Shown here: positions 54,358 through 64,000 of the stretch, piece after piece | How positions within the stretch are numbered: the stretch's first letter is position 1 | Layout of the letters: every line of letters begins with the position of its first letter | From: Symsagittifera roscoffensis | Taxonomy: Eukaryota; Xenacoelomorpha; Acoela; Convolutidae | Length of the DNA stretch: 64,000 nucleotides | NCBI RefSeq assembly: GCF_963678635.1 | Contig: NC_087062.1 | Span: 34,321,651 to 34,385,650, forward strand | Direction: 5' to 3' | Made by a program: the position numbers and the translations under genes | The notes under the pieces: model-generated | The model's input: only the letters and a program-made list of their open reading frames with translations | What the model was told of the DNA's origin: nothing | Database searches by the model: none

Positions 54358-54891
54358 AACAAAACTGCTCGTACCAGGGCGAAGCCCTGAATGTTCCGAC
54401 TGCCTTTTAAGGTTTATGGAGCAGCAGTAATAACATAAAAAATTAAATGAAATAAAATAAAATGAAAATGTTTTTTTGCGAAATTTGATTTTTTTTTTGA
54501 AAATCATCCCCCCACACGCCATAGAAAATACATAAAGATAGATTTCATTCCTTGTAACAAATTAATTATGGCAAATAAGTTTCGTTCAACCAATTCGGAA
54601 CGATTTATAAGACGGATTAAATCTCCGCTTACGCGTTAATAGCGCGAATTATATCGCGCGTTAATTGTCCCAAGTTGGTCAAAATTACAGAAAATGACCA
54701 AATAACTTTACAAAAAATGATCACAGGTAAAATATCTTTTCAAATTGAAGCTCAGGAAAACAATGGATTTCGAATGATATAAAAAATTCCGTCAAAAATG
54801 GCTAGTTAAAAAGTCGAAATTTGTCTGAAGAAAAAAAAACCCCACCCCGAGCACAAATATTACGTTACTTTCGTATCGAAAGTCGGAACAA
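54358..54891 (+). mobile_element. Helentron-like element, copy C
   Basis: Left AACAAAACTGCTCGTACCAG, stem-loop CAGGGCGAAGCCCTG, GTTCCGACTGCC; right TTTCGTATCGAAAGTCGGAA then CAAAG. Very close to copy A (24563-25104), including TTAATAGCGCGAATTATATC. About 534 bp. Confidence 0.78.
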
Positions 54892-57800
54892 AGATGAGTA
54901 AGCATTGTTTTTGTTTGTGCTTTCAGTTAAATCTTTTAGCTCTCAGATGAATCATACAAACATGTTGATTACAAGATAATGTTGATTACAACAACATTTT
55001 CATTTGAGGTGTTCTACGTAATGATTTAAAATGGTAGTTAAGCAAACATTTTTTCAGAAATTTGAAATTGTTTCGAAAACATCCTCTGAAAAACATCTGG
55101 GTCCTTGTTAACATTTCCCCTCTCTTATCAATCAAATTAATTTTCTCCTCACCAACCAAACAAAAGACAAATTTCACAATTTTTATTGAATGACTAGCCA
55201 TTTTTGACTCAAGTTTTTAAATTGCTCGAAAGGTATTGTTGTCTTGAGCTCATAATTATAAAAAATTTTCACCTGTGATCGTTTTTTGTAAAGTTATGGT
55301 TGCTGGCATGCCTCATGATGGAGGGACAGAATTTCAAAAATTTATACTCAATTATTTTAAGCCAATCACAATTAAGTATTCAAAATGCTCAAATAAATTG
55401 CGACAATCTCAAAGACAACAAATCGAGGCCAATAAAATTAGTTCTGAACAATTAGAAATCAAGCTGATTACAGATACATGATGTTTCAAACACTGTCAGA
55501 TAATAGACACATTAGAAAAAAAATAAAATATTGACTGATAAGGTTTCCAAGAAAAGTAAAAACAAAAGTTCAGATTTTTTTTGTATCGATATGGGCTGTG
55601 TATGCTTTATTTCATTTTCAGCTAATTTTGACTTTGGCTCAGTGATATTCTACTGAATCCGATTGGTTGAAAATTTGCATCGTTCAGTTTGTGAAAAATG
55701 AATTAAACAAGTAAAATTTATCCCCCTAAATCCGAAAAGTTGCTAAAGTTTCGGTTTTTTAAGATACGTTTATATCAAGTTTCGTATCTAGACCCCAGGG
55801 TTCGATAACCTACAAGCATACATTTTTTCAGCAGTACTGTTTGTATTAGGGCGAAATTCCTATTGCTTAACCTGCCATATCATGACAATAAACTTTTGGA
55901 TATTGTTAACTACTCCCCCCATTTGGACCTTGTTAAATATCTTCCCCATTCATGTATTATTTATGACAACTATTTCCGTATTTGCAGTTACATACATTGA
56001 AATTTTAAATTAAATATATTATCTAAAATTGTTTTAAAACTACTGAAAATGTGGAATCCAAAGTTGAATTTCTGAAAATCGAAATAAGGTGGGGAAACAG
56101 TTAAAAAGATCCCAAATTTTTAATAATTTCTGTCCAAATACTTCGATGAAATTCAGAAGATCTTCTCTAAAATTTTTCTCTCTACAAACTAGGTAAATTG
56201 TATAGCAATCATTTTCTTTCTTCTAAAGTAGAAAAGTTGTATGTGCATGGGCAGGGGGTGGGGGAGTGAAGTATGCTAAAATCTTTCTTTGTTTTTTGGT
56301 TCAAGGCTGAATTTAAGATTTATAATCTCGAATTTAAGGACCAATGCCCATTTTGTGCAGGCTAAGTTATACCTATGACTTTGTTTTTGATTTATTGATA
56401 AAACGCTGGGAGTTATTTCACTATAGAATATGTTTCTCAAAGCAGATTTCAAGTAGATTATAAATACTAACTTCATAAAAACTAAAGCTGTTGGCTGAAA
56501 AAATATCATTTCAGTTTGAGGTTTTGGATTGCAGATTTCAATACTTGAAAAACTACAGAACATTTTAAAATATGTGTTTGTGTCACAATATCCCAGTATT
56601 GAGAGTCTTGGGAGTTTGAGCATTGAGAAATAAGCAGAGTTTTGCTATCACTTTTGATAAAAACTACTCAAGTTATAGCGCTTCGAAAACCTGAAAAAAT
56701 GACGGCCATTTTCCCAGGTCTGAAATAATAATTCAAATTTTAGAAAATTGAGTGAAGGGTAGCCTAATTGTTCAAAAGCAAATCTAAATCAAAAGTTATT
56801 AAAATATACCTTTGTGACGGTTCAATGAAGAGGTTAAAAGTGTTCACAAAAAACGCAAACGGGTTGTTTTCCTTGAATTTTTACATGGCAAAATTAAAAG
56901 CACTGAGCGAGTGTTTGCGATAAAAAGGATAGAATTCAAACTACACCTATTTTTTTATATGCAACCGATTGCCAGGCTGAGGCTCTGTGCTTAGCTGAAC
57001 GTTGGAATTTGAGGCTCAAAATTGTTTGGAAGTTGCTTAATTCTGAAAACAATGCTTGGGCGGACAAAGGTGAAAGCTCTATATGAGAATGATTGGCATG
57101 TTGGAAAAATCATTTATTTCAATATTTCTTTGAAAGAGTACAAAAGATTTTCCCAGCGGCAGTTGTGATTATATTTCAACCGATGAAATCGGAAACTTTT
57201 CTTTGAATAAGAAACTTTTTTTCTTTGAATAAACTTTTTTGTGTACCTTTTTTTCCATGCCTCGCCAGTTGCTTAAAAATTGCTTAACTTTTAGAACGTT
57301 TTGAGCCTCAGTTGCTTGTACGCGGTTGCTTATTAAAAAATTGGGTGCACCCTAAGTGAAAATCATTTCAAAGTATACCTTTAAAGATATAAGAATACAA
57401 CACTAAACAAAAATTAAAGAATCTTGTTGATATAATAGATTTTAAATGAATAAATTTGTATACTAAAAGACAAAGTTTTTTAAAAAGTCATCCCATCAAA
57501 TGATTTTTATTGAAACAAAAGAAGGCCAAAACTGAAAATTCCAGAACTTTGAGTCAAATTTTTTTTGCTTTAAAGACTTTATTTTTCTTGTGTCAAGCAA
57601 TTCAAACCTCTCAACAAAAAAAAATCCCAACTGTGCGACTCTGCGAGTAGCACGTTGTATGCACTGCACTCAATTAGCAAAGAACGTTCTAATTTAAGAA
57701 ACTAAATTTTTAACCTATTTTGGGCAGTGGCTTATGGAGCAGCTTGTCATTCCGAGAAATACGAGTTTAAATACCAGTTTATATTAAAAAAAAACATATA

Positions 57801-58513
57801 TTTGTTCTTGTTATAACTTTTTGGTTGATGAATGAGACGCAAATCAAAGCTTCGAAAACCTGTTCCTAACAGATTAATTTGAATAGAGAATGGTTTTACA
57901 GTTTTATGTGGAAGAGATTTTTTTCATTTTTCAAAAATCAATGGTCAAATCAATCAATCCACTTTTAAATGGAATTGCTTTGATATATCAGTCAACTTAA
58001 TACTTTTTAAAAGTTTTTTTTTGCGTCAGTAATATGCGCGGAAAAAAACAGAAGTTTTTTTTGTTTCATTTTATCCAAATAAAGATTGCTACAGATTATT
58101 TTGACGTTCAGATAGTTTCAATATAAATTATTTGTGATGAAAAGCAAAGATTTTCAGAGAAGTATTGAGCCTGAATCAGGTTTACGGCCTAATCTAAACT
58201 AAGATAAGTTGCCTGGTGTGAAACATGGCCTGGTATATGATGCCGTTTATTTGAAATTGGTTGAATTGTCGCTCTCGACAAAATGTCGCTTTCGACTAGT
58301 TGTTGCCTCATGAGCAGGGAAGGGGAGGGGGAATGCGATTGACTTAGAATGTAAAGTTCAACACAATTAACTTAACTTTAAGTTTTCTATTAAACTTCAT
58401 CAGTTGTACACTTTGTTGCTCCCCCCACGATTTTTCATGAAATAGTAAGAAAAAAATATAAAATCATACCGGTTTCTCTCGACATTGAGAGAAGGTTTGG
58501 AATTGATTCTTAC
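54892..58513. other. Intergenic AT-rich sequence
   Basis: No gene recognised. A short reversed piece like the Helentron-like right end (CGAAAGGTATTGTTGTCTTG, TCACCTGTGATCGTTTTTTG) lies at 55195-55300. The minus frame 56276-56623 has no recognised motif. Confidence 0.4.
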
Positions 58514-58666
58514 CGTTTGAATATGGGATTAAACTTGACGCCCTATCAGTTTTGCTTAAGTTAGCGCTAAAAGTAGAATCTAACAGAAACCCACCTATGC
58601 CATAGTTCTTACCACTACGCCAAGTGATCGGAACAAAAAGTTTAACATCCGGTTGCAAGACTCTTG
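58514..58666 (-). CDS. Possible isolated internal exon, product unknown
   Basis: On the minus strand, acceptor ttttgatcag and a consensus donor gtaaga enclose 153 bases open in one frame (phase 1 to phase 1): it encodes VLQPDVKLFVPITWRSGKNY and LLDSTFSANLSKTDRASSLI. Less AT-rich than its flanks. No family is recognised and no partner exon was found, so it could be part of a gene lying largely in unannotated sequence to either side, or chance. Confidence 0.28.
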
Positions 58667-59004
58667 CTGATCAAAATTATAGTTAAATTCACTGGATGAT
58701 TTTCCCTTAACCTGATCCTGTAGAATTAGCAAGTTTCTTAGTTTTAGAAAATTATTCTTTTATATTGTTCTTTTAATAGCATCTTTTTATGCTTATATAC
58801 TTTGGAATTACTTTCGCAGATCCAAAATGGCATGCCAGTTTTTGTAACAAGAGGACATAAAGTTTACGAAAATTACAATCAAAAATTCGCAGATGAAGAA
58901 AAAAAAAGTTCATTCAACATTTCTAAAAAATCAATTGGTTGTTTTAAAACTTTTAGCAGCTCAAATCACAACTTGAGAGACTTCAATATGTTAATGCTTT
59001 TGAT

Positions 59005-59075
59005 TAGCTTGGTCTGGAAGTAATGAATACCACTGGGACGGCAAAGGCCGGGAGTTCGAATATGACCAGGATCCT
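59005..59075 (+). repeat. tRNA-like fragment with B box
   Basis: AGCTTGGTCTGGAAGTAATG and GGGAGTTCGAATATGACC (59049-59066) resemble A and B boxes. It lies just left of the hAT element end. Confidence 0.35.
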
Positions 59076-59266
59076 TTTTGTCCGCTTTGTTTGATATACC
59101 TCACCGCACGCACCTATCTAGGTTTTTTTTCCGAGTGGGGGGGGGGGGCAATTTTTCAGGAAAACAGTAGCAAGACTTGAGTTCAAAAATCAACAAAATT
59201 TAAACAAATTTTTAAAAGATTGAGTCTGCGATTTTTGCGGCAAATCTGTCTATGACATCATGAACC

Positions 59267-60260
59267 TTAATTTCTACGTCTTTGTGGATAATTAATAAAG
59301 CTAAACTCGATGGTATCTTCCTTCATAATAGGTCGAAGGTAGTTGTTCAGCAGTTTCATACTGGAGAAAGAGCGTTTGGCTGTGCAAAATGTTACAAAAA
59401 GGTTTACTCTAATTTGGAGTAGGGCGTGCAAGACTGGCATTGTCGACTTATTACAGAATTTTAGGGCATCAGTGAAAACTTCTGGTATTCTGCTGTAAGG
59501 GGGCGCGCCACATATTCCTCCAGACTTGGAACTCGCTCTCAAAGTCGCCATCCGGCAGTACGCTGATACAGGTCGACCATGACATCAAAATCTTCCTCAG
59601 TTGCATCTCTGTCCAACATCCAGCGAGGAAGGAGGTTGCACACTTTGACACAAGACGCGGCAGCTGCTAAGAACTTTTCCTGCAAAACCAAGAGTACGAA
59701 GTCGATGAAAGGCAGGTAGACAGTCTGATGGAAATGATCGTAGGCTGATGTAGCTGTAGGAGGCCTGCCTTTCCTACCCTCTAGTTGGACATCACCAATT
59801 TTGACAGCGTCAGCATGGATGGATCCTTTGATAGCAACGACCTTCATCGTCCCTTCATTGCTGGGAGCGAAGATGCAATTTCTATATGTGTTCAACAGCT
59901 TGGGGAAGTTCCAGGGCTGGGCCTTGGAGAGTAACAATGGTGGTTTTTGTAGCAGCTACTACATACTTTTTGCTCATCAGTGTAATTATAAACTCTGATC
60001 GTATTATTCAAGCAAGGTATGCACTGCAGTCAGAAGCACAACTTTCACCAGGCCAGTTGCAGTTGTCTTCAGGTGTCGCTTTAACGGCTGGCAGAAGCTG
60101 GAGGAACGTCAAAACAGCAAAGCAGAAACAGTAGCCACGAAAGAGGCCTTCTTGAATCCTTGAGAAGACCACAAGAGTGTACTTCACGAGATGTTCAGGT
60201 CCAAGTGATCTCTCATCTATCTGTCTTCCCTTGCTTTGTGACAACTTCAAATGGCCAGTT
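59267..60260 (-). pseudogene. hAT transposase relic (ZMYM/THAP0-related type)
   Basis: Read on the minus strand through at least two frames. GRPPTATSAYDHFHQTVYLP and FIDFVLLVLQEKF (about 59780-59685) are the R-x(n)-Y(W/Y)...PFLDHLI-QL---F block of this group. VCNLLPRWML and DFDVMVDLY follow. ESEFQVWRNMW (about 59545-59510) is the ELE-WK--W block. FVTFCTAKRSFSSMKLLNNY and LRPIMKED (59405-59320) form the C-terminal hAT dimerisation block, where the family has S-(C/A)-ERSFS-LR-LK-YLRS-M. Frameshift at about 59545 and stops near 59480. The 5' part, 60260-60700, has open frames but no recognisable motif. Confidence 0.78.
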
Positions 60261-60696
60261 TTGCAGTGTGGGTCTGTTTAGGCTGCCCATAAAGCGAACT
60301 TGACATCACGTTCAATCTTCGTGAATTAACGTTGTAGTTTCCTAAGTCTATGTAAGCTGGAGACTGCAGGGCTTGCTCAGATAGCAGAGATATAGAATAA
60401 GTCGATGAAAGAACTTCATATTTTATGGTTGCTAAAGGTGCCAGTGGCTCTAATATCCTTGAGTGTATAGGTATGGGAGTGTCAGGAGTTGATGGTCCGT
60501 AGTAGCACTGGATGAGGGTGTTGACCTCTTGGGTCCACTGGTGAAGAAAGCCTTGAGCCTCTTGAAGCCAGATGGTAGTTTTGATTGGGGTGTATATACT
60601 ATGCATGAGGCAAGTTGACAGAGACTTGTTAGCAGGTACCTGCCTCGAATCTAAAATGAATCTGATTTGAGGCCTCAAAATTGGACTCGTTTTCAC
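60247..60696 (-). pseudogene. Open frame upstream in the hAT relic, unassigned
   Basis: A 149-codon minus-strand frame, less AT-rich than its flanks, lies between the recognisable transposase part and the right element end. It probably encodes the N-terminal part of the transposase or captured sequence. No zinc-finger Cys/His pattern is visible. Confidence 0.35.
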
Positions 60697-60980
60697 ACCT
60701 AAAAATTTTCACACCTCTACTACAAACGGACGGGCGCCAAAGGCGCCCTTTGAAAAAAAATCAAAAGGGTGACCCTTGGGGTAGCGTCGGTGTCAAGTTC
60801 CTGAGAAAAGGAGCGTCCGCACCCCCGCCCCCTAAATCTGCTAGTGCTACACCCGAAAAAAAAACATCGACTGCATCTCACTTTTAAGGCGGTCGAAAAG
60901 AAAATCCTGTTGAATTATCTCTCTCTGATTAATTTTGAGGCAAAGCAAATAAACCACAGTGAAAAATTTTCTCTACTAAT

Positions 60981-60986
60981 TTTATT
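60981..60986 (-). terminator. Candidate polyadenylation signal of the EF-hand gene
   Basis: AATAAA on the minus strand about 160 bases after the stop codon. Confidence 0.5.
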
Positions 60987-61146
60987 ATAACGTGAAGCAA
61001 TTTGTCGCAACATCCAAAACGAAAATATGATTTGTGGAAGACAAAATGAAGAAGCTCGAACTAATTTGTGTACACTAAAAGCTAACGCTACAAGAATTGG
61101 TAATCATCATTTAAAAACGTTGAATATTAAATGATAAGATTTTTAG

Positions 61147-61299
61147 TTATTCTTCATTCCAATCAATGCCTTCCAAACTGGCCATGAACTCGCGATAGTC
61201 TTCAAAACTGACAATTCCATCGCCATCTAAGTCGGCCATCTTAACCATGTCTTCTGCGTCTAAGTCTGTGATTTGCTCTCCTAGCGTGCGCAGTGTCTT
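61147..61299 (-). CDS. EF-hand protein terminal exon: EF4 and stop
   Basis: 51 codons including TAA; acceptor atattctag. Loop DLDGDGIVSFED keeps positions 1, 3, 5 and 6; position 12 is Asp rather than Glu. C-terminus LEGIDWNEE is acidic, unlike the basic/aromatic end of canonical centrins. Confidence 0.88.
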   Translation of the reverse strand, partial: KTLRTLGEQITDLDAEDMVKMADLDGDGIVSFEDYREFMASLEGIDWNEE

Positions 61300-63417
61300 C
61301 TAGAATATAATGCAAGTTTTCTAAAAGACTGCTCAAATGTTATTTAAAGAATATTCTTTCGCAATTTTGATTGATTATGCTCAGTTCGGCGGAGTCCTTT
61401 AGGATCGATGGGGCAGTACAAGAGCGACGAAGTACTACCACAGCGACAAAAAAAAATAGATCAACTGAAAATGAAAAAAAGATCAGTGCTGAAAATGAAA
61501 TCTTTGTTCTACAGAGCCAATTTGATTTTTGCTTAGCTGTGCTAAAAAACGACCTAAAAACATTTTAGAAAGCCTGAATTATGGTTTTTAACAGATAATG
61601 CACAAATTTTTTTTTTAGTTTTCATTTATATTTATATTTTTTCAACACAAATTTTAACATTTTTTTTCTCGCTTTCATTTTTCGGATCAAAACTCAAAAA
61701 CTTAGATGGATTCGTAGATAAAAACTAGATTCTGTTAAACTGTTAAAATTCATTTGCTGCAAATTGTTCGATTTTGTGCAAAAGTTTTTTTAGCGTATAC
61801 AGGGGCGTGCGCAGAAATTTCTAGGAGGGGGGGTTTCCGATTTTCGAAAATTTTTTTTAAGAAACAGGCCAAAAAAGGCGTTCTTTGGACAAATTTGGCA
61901 ACCACAATTAACGGAAGGCGGTCGCCCCGTAACGTTACTCAGCGTATAGGTAATTTGATTCTAATGGATTTAAAACTTTCCATCGTTCGGTTCCTCCATC
62001 ATCAGAATAGCTCAGGTCAATTGATTTCTGTAATTTCTTTTTTGGTATTTTTTTTGATAGATATAGATTAATTCTCGAAAGTCGTTTCGACCGTAGACAT
62101 CTCTTGGATATGTGAATTGGGAACAAAAAACGCTAACTTTAATGAGTAGTATAATAAAAAGAACCTTCTCACCTTAACATCATCAGGTTCTAAGAAACTG
62201 CTTTCATTCTGGTCGAAACTCTCAAAAGCCATCTAAAAATTGAAGAAATGACGTGTTCAAGTTTTACTTTCGAATCAGCTCGGTATAATCTGCAATTCTT
62301 TTAAAACCTGTGTAATCTAATCTTCTAAATTTGCTGGTCCGAACAATAAACAGATTCAGTTTTTGGGGACATTTTTGAGGATTTTGACTATTAAAAAAAC
62401 GCTTTTTTTTGGTGCGGGCTCCCACTCAAAAGCACTTTAGGGTCGGTCGAGCGAAAAGGTTATCGTAAAATGTACCAAAGGGTGACCCTTTGGGTGGTAA
62501 GGGGGTCGAATACTCCCCCTTCAAAAAAAAACAAAGAAATAAAATGACTTCTAATTTTTACTTTTTCATTTGTTCTGGTTAGTATGGTAACTGTTTTCAT
62601 ACTTTTTTCATTTGTTCTGGTTAGTATGGTATTTGTTTTCGGAGTTTTTTAAGCTACTTGCTCATCAACTTGCAATTGTTGGTACTTTTTGATTCTTTTT
62701 TAATTCTTTTCTATTCCGACCATGTCAATGGTTTTATGTAAAATCAGAACTTTAAAAAGTCTTGCGCGTGCTATCATATGCAAAACCATTAGTTGTGATG
62801 AAAAAAGTTGTTCCAGTGTCAAGAAAAATTGTTTGAAGTTTTTAGTTTTTTAGACTCATTTACACTGCAGACAATGCTACGCACTATGTTCATAATCTGA
62901 TTAACAGTTCTTTTCAGAGGTTTTTACTGGCTAATATCCATCCTTTCGCAGCTTATTAACAATTGGACTTTGGAAAAAAAAATTGCAAGTATTTCTGTGG
63001 TCGGAAAAGATTGGGTTACTTGCATATAGCGAACCGTTACCATTGGTTTTTCTCTTGTCATATTTCAGCAAAATTTTGCATGTTTTTTCATTGGAATGTA
63101 GGTTGGAGCGCGCAACTGAAGCTTGCGGGCTTAAGATGTGGGAGCTTGTGGGAAAGACATTTGACAGTCTTTTCATTTTTGGTCAAAATTTTCTGACTTA
63201 AATTTAATTGGTAAAGAAATCACAAACCATTCAGCCTTTTTTATCAAAATAAACGTGTTTCAACGCTCGATACCTCTAGATCATCATTGCAGTTTGGAGC
63301 TTCCGTGATCTTGTTCTTTGCAATGGGTACAAATGTGTCAAAATCAATCAACCCCTGTTTGTCCCCCTTTCTCTTCAAGTCACGAACAATCATTATCAAG
63401 TTGCTCCCGTCTATCTT
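61147..63417 (-). CDS. EF-hand calcium-binding protein (centrin/calmodulin type), last three coding exons
   Basis: Exons in transcription order: 63417-63274, 62232-62173, 61299-61147, all phase 0, giving 119 residues to the stop. Layout follows centrin/calmodulin from the second EF-hand on. KRKGDKQGLIDFDTFVPIAK is a degenerate EF2 (Lys at loop position 1). MAFESFDQNESSFLEPDDVK is EF3 (Ser instead of Gly at loop position 6). MADLDGDGIVSFEDYREFM is EF4, a good Ca-binding loop with Asp at position 12. It ends LEGIDWNEE. The linker EQITDLDAEDMVKMAD resembles the ELTDEEL-EMI-EAD of centrins. The N-terminal EF1 lies right of the window. It is either a diverged centrin or another four-EF-hand protein. 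Confidence 0.85.
61799..61895 (+). mobile_element. hAT-like element end (CAGGGGCGTGCGCAGAAATT)
   Basis: CAGGGGCGTGCGCAGAAATT, then TCTAGGAGGGGGGG and AAAAAGGCGTTCTTTGGAC: same terminal pattern as the hAT MITEs (CAGGGGCG...TCTAGG...GGGGG), with only the left end preserved. It lies in an intron of the EF-hand gene. Confidence 0.55.
62173..62232 (-). CDS. EF-hand protein exon: EF3
   Basis: A 60-bp micro-exon, acceptor caatttttag, donor gtgaga, encoding exactly 20 residues MAFESFDQNESSFLEPDDVK. Loop DQNESSFLEPDD lacks the central Gly and probably binds calcium weakly. Confidence 0.85.
62390..62530 (-). mobile_element. hAT MITE fragment
   Basis: GGTGCGGGCTCCCACTC, TTTAGGGTCGGTCGAGCG, ACCAAAGGGTGACCCTTTGG and AGGGGGTCGAA match the interior of the MITEs at 28662-28987 and 60720-60846. 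Both ends are missing. In the intron between EF2 and EF3 exons. Confidence 0.6.
62566..62642. repeat. Tandem duplication of a 37-40 base unit
   Basis: CATTTGTTCTGGTTAGTATG is present twice, about 39 bases apart, with flanks TTTTTCATTTG and GTTTTCATAC/GTTTTCGGAG. Confidence 0.75.
63274..63417 (-). CDS. EF-hand protein exon: degenerate EF2 and linker
   Basis: 48 codons; acceptor actttttttag, donor gtatcg. Reads KIDGSNLIMIVRDLKRKGDK onward to NCNDDLE. The following exon begins MAFESFD, the usual (A/E)(A)F-(L/S)FD start of EF3, which supports the join. Confidence 0.85.
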
Positions 63418-64000
63418 CTAAAAAAAGTTGCCTTTCTCCGTTGTGGTAAAATGAAGTGTAATTTTACTCTTAATTGAAAATGATAGGTTTCAATACTTTA
63501 ATTCAAATTGAAACTGTGTTTTGTTTTAACTTCATCTGCGGTTCTGTGAACCAGCTTTTTAAACGTAACTCGGTACATAAAGCTTAACAACTAAAAATGC
63601 AGAATCTACGCAGCGATCAACACTGCATGACCTTGGCCAATACATAATAACAATATTTAATTATAGATACCAATAAGCAATCCAAGGTTAGTGTGCAGCA
63701 GAGGTTACTTGGTTACTGCACATGCAGTATGTGCTGTACCACACTCCCCTAGGACTAACAAAATTTTAAATAGTATACATATAAAATTTAGATAGTTATG
63801 AGTTTTGGTACTCAGTTTAATTGGGTTAAACAGTTATGAGTTTATATGATTCTTTCTAATTTTCCTTTTCTCGACTCTGATTGACTGTCTTGCTTTCCTC
63901 CACGTATAATGGTACTTGCCATTCCGCGTTCCACGTCTTTGAGATATTTAGTGCCTCACTTCCGATTTTCCGCCGAAATAAATGCTTTTCCAATAGTCCC
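63418..64000. other. Intron of the EF-hand gene and window edge
   Basis: No exon could be supported. A minus-strand open stretch at about 63855-64000 has a possible donor (gtgagg near 63955), but no EF-hand pattern, so the first exons are left uncalled. Confidence 0.4.

Larger units (their letters stand above)
59107..60846 (-). mobile_element. Decayed hAT transposon, probable parent of the CAGGGGCGGAT MITEs
   Basis: Left end CACGCACCTATCTAGG, followed by TTTTTTTTCCGAGTGGGG and a G12 run; right end CCTAAATCTGCTAGTG. Both align over 16 bases with the MITE ends CAGGGGCGGATCTAGG and CCTAAATCCGCCCCTG. Inside the right end, GGCGCCAAAGGCGCC and AAAGGGTGACCC match MITE interiors. A hAT transposase relic lies between. 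Flanks CCTCACCG and CTACACCC agree at 5 of 8 bases, a diverged target duplication. At 1.74 kb it is shorter than an intact hAT element. Confidence 0.7.

Noticed and set aside
59886-60134. Plus-strand ORFs across the hAT relic
   Set aside because: Shadow frames of the minus-strand transposase; no independent homology.
63855-64000. Minus-strand open stretch at the right edge as the first exon of the EF-hand gene
   Set aside because: No EF-hand pattern, no clear start codon, and the donor that would keep phase is weak.

Overview
This is AT-rich animal nuclear DNA: exons are short, introns are long with GT-AG ends, and transposable elements are dense. Three cellular protein-coding genes can be read exon by exon. 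(1) eIF3b (EIF3B), plus strand, seven 3'-most coding exons between 2546 and 20169; the N-terminal RRM part lies left of the window. (2) A kazrin-like (KAZN) coiled-coil plus triple-SAM protein, minus strand, 13 coding exons from 43150 down to 27047, whose splice phases all agree and give 1,139 residues. (3) A centrin/calmodulin-type EF-hand protein, minus strand, the last three coding exons between 63417 and 61147; its start lies right of the window. The eIF3b and kazrin proteins are clearly diverged from vertebrate orthologues, and introns and intergenic DNA carry long homopolymer G/C tracts. A fast-evolving invertebrate fits (a tunicate is possible), but the sequence alone does not fix the organism.

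Layout. 1-2545: T-rich repeat modules and a tRNA-like SINE in an eIF3b intron. 2546-20169: eIF3b; its introns hold a foldback element with a second TIR element nested in it (2951-4252), a small element with arrayed termini (4683-4940), a dead Mutator-like transposase (about 7370-8500, minus), tRNA-like SINE pieces, and a full-length but decayed Ty3/gypsy LTR retrotransposon (12556-19598, 5-bp target duplication GACCC). 20310-27046: repeats between two convergent genes. 27047-43150: kazrin-like gene with hAT-type MITEs in introns. 43151-59106: gene-poor, with a (TA)n tract, a 22-bp minisatellite, a second foldback element, one short ORF that may be coding (52311-52565), and several copies of an element with asymmetric, Helentron-like ends. 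59107-60846: a decayed hAT transposon whose ends match the hAT MITEs. 61147-63417: EF-hand gene.

The three host genes have unrelated roles (translation initiation, cortical/junctional scaffold, calcium binding) and nothing suggests joint action. The interest is in the mobile DNA: a probable parent-MITE pair for hAT, an 8-bp-TSD family ending in GGATCAATTGAGC with G-tract ends, a foldback family, a Helentron-like family with head-to-tail junctions, and two small elements that share a core but carry unrelated terminal repeat arrays. No operon-like, CRISPR or defence system was seen.
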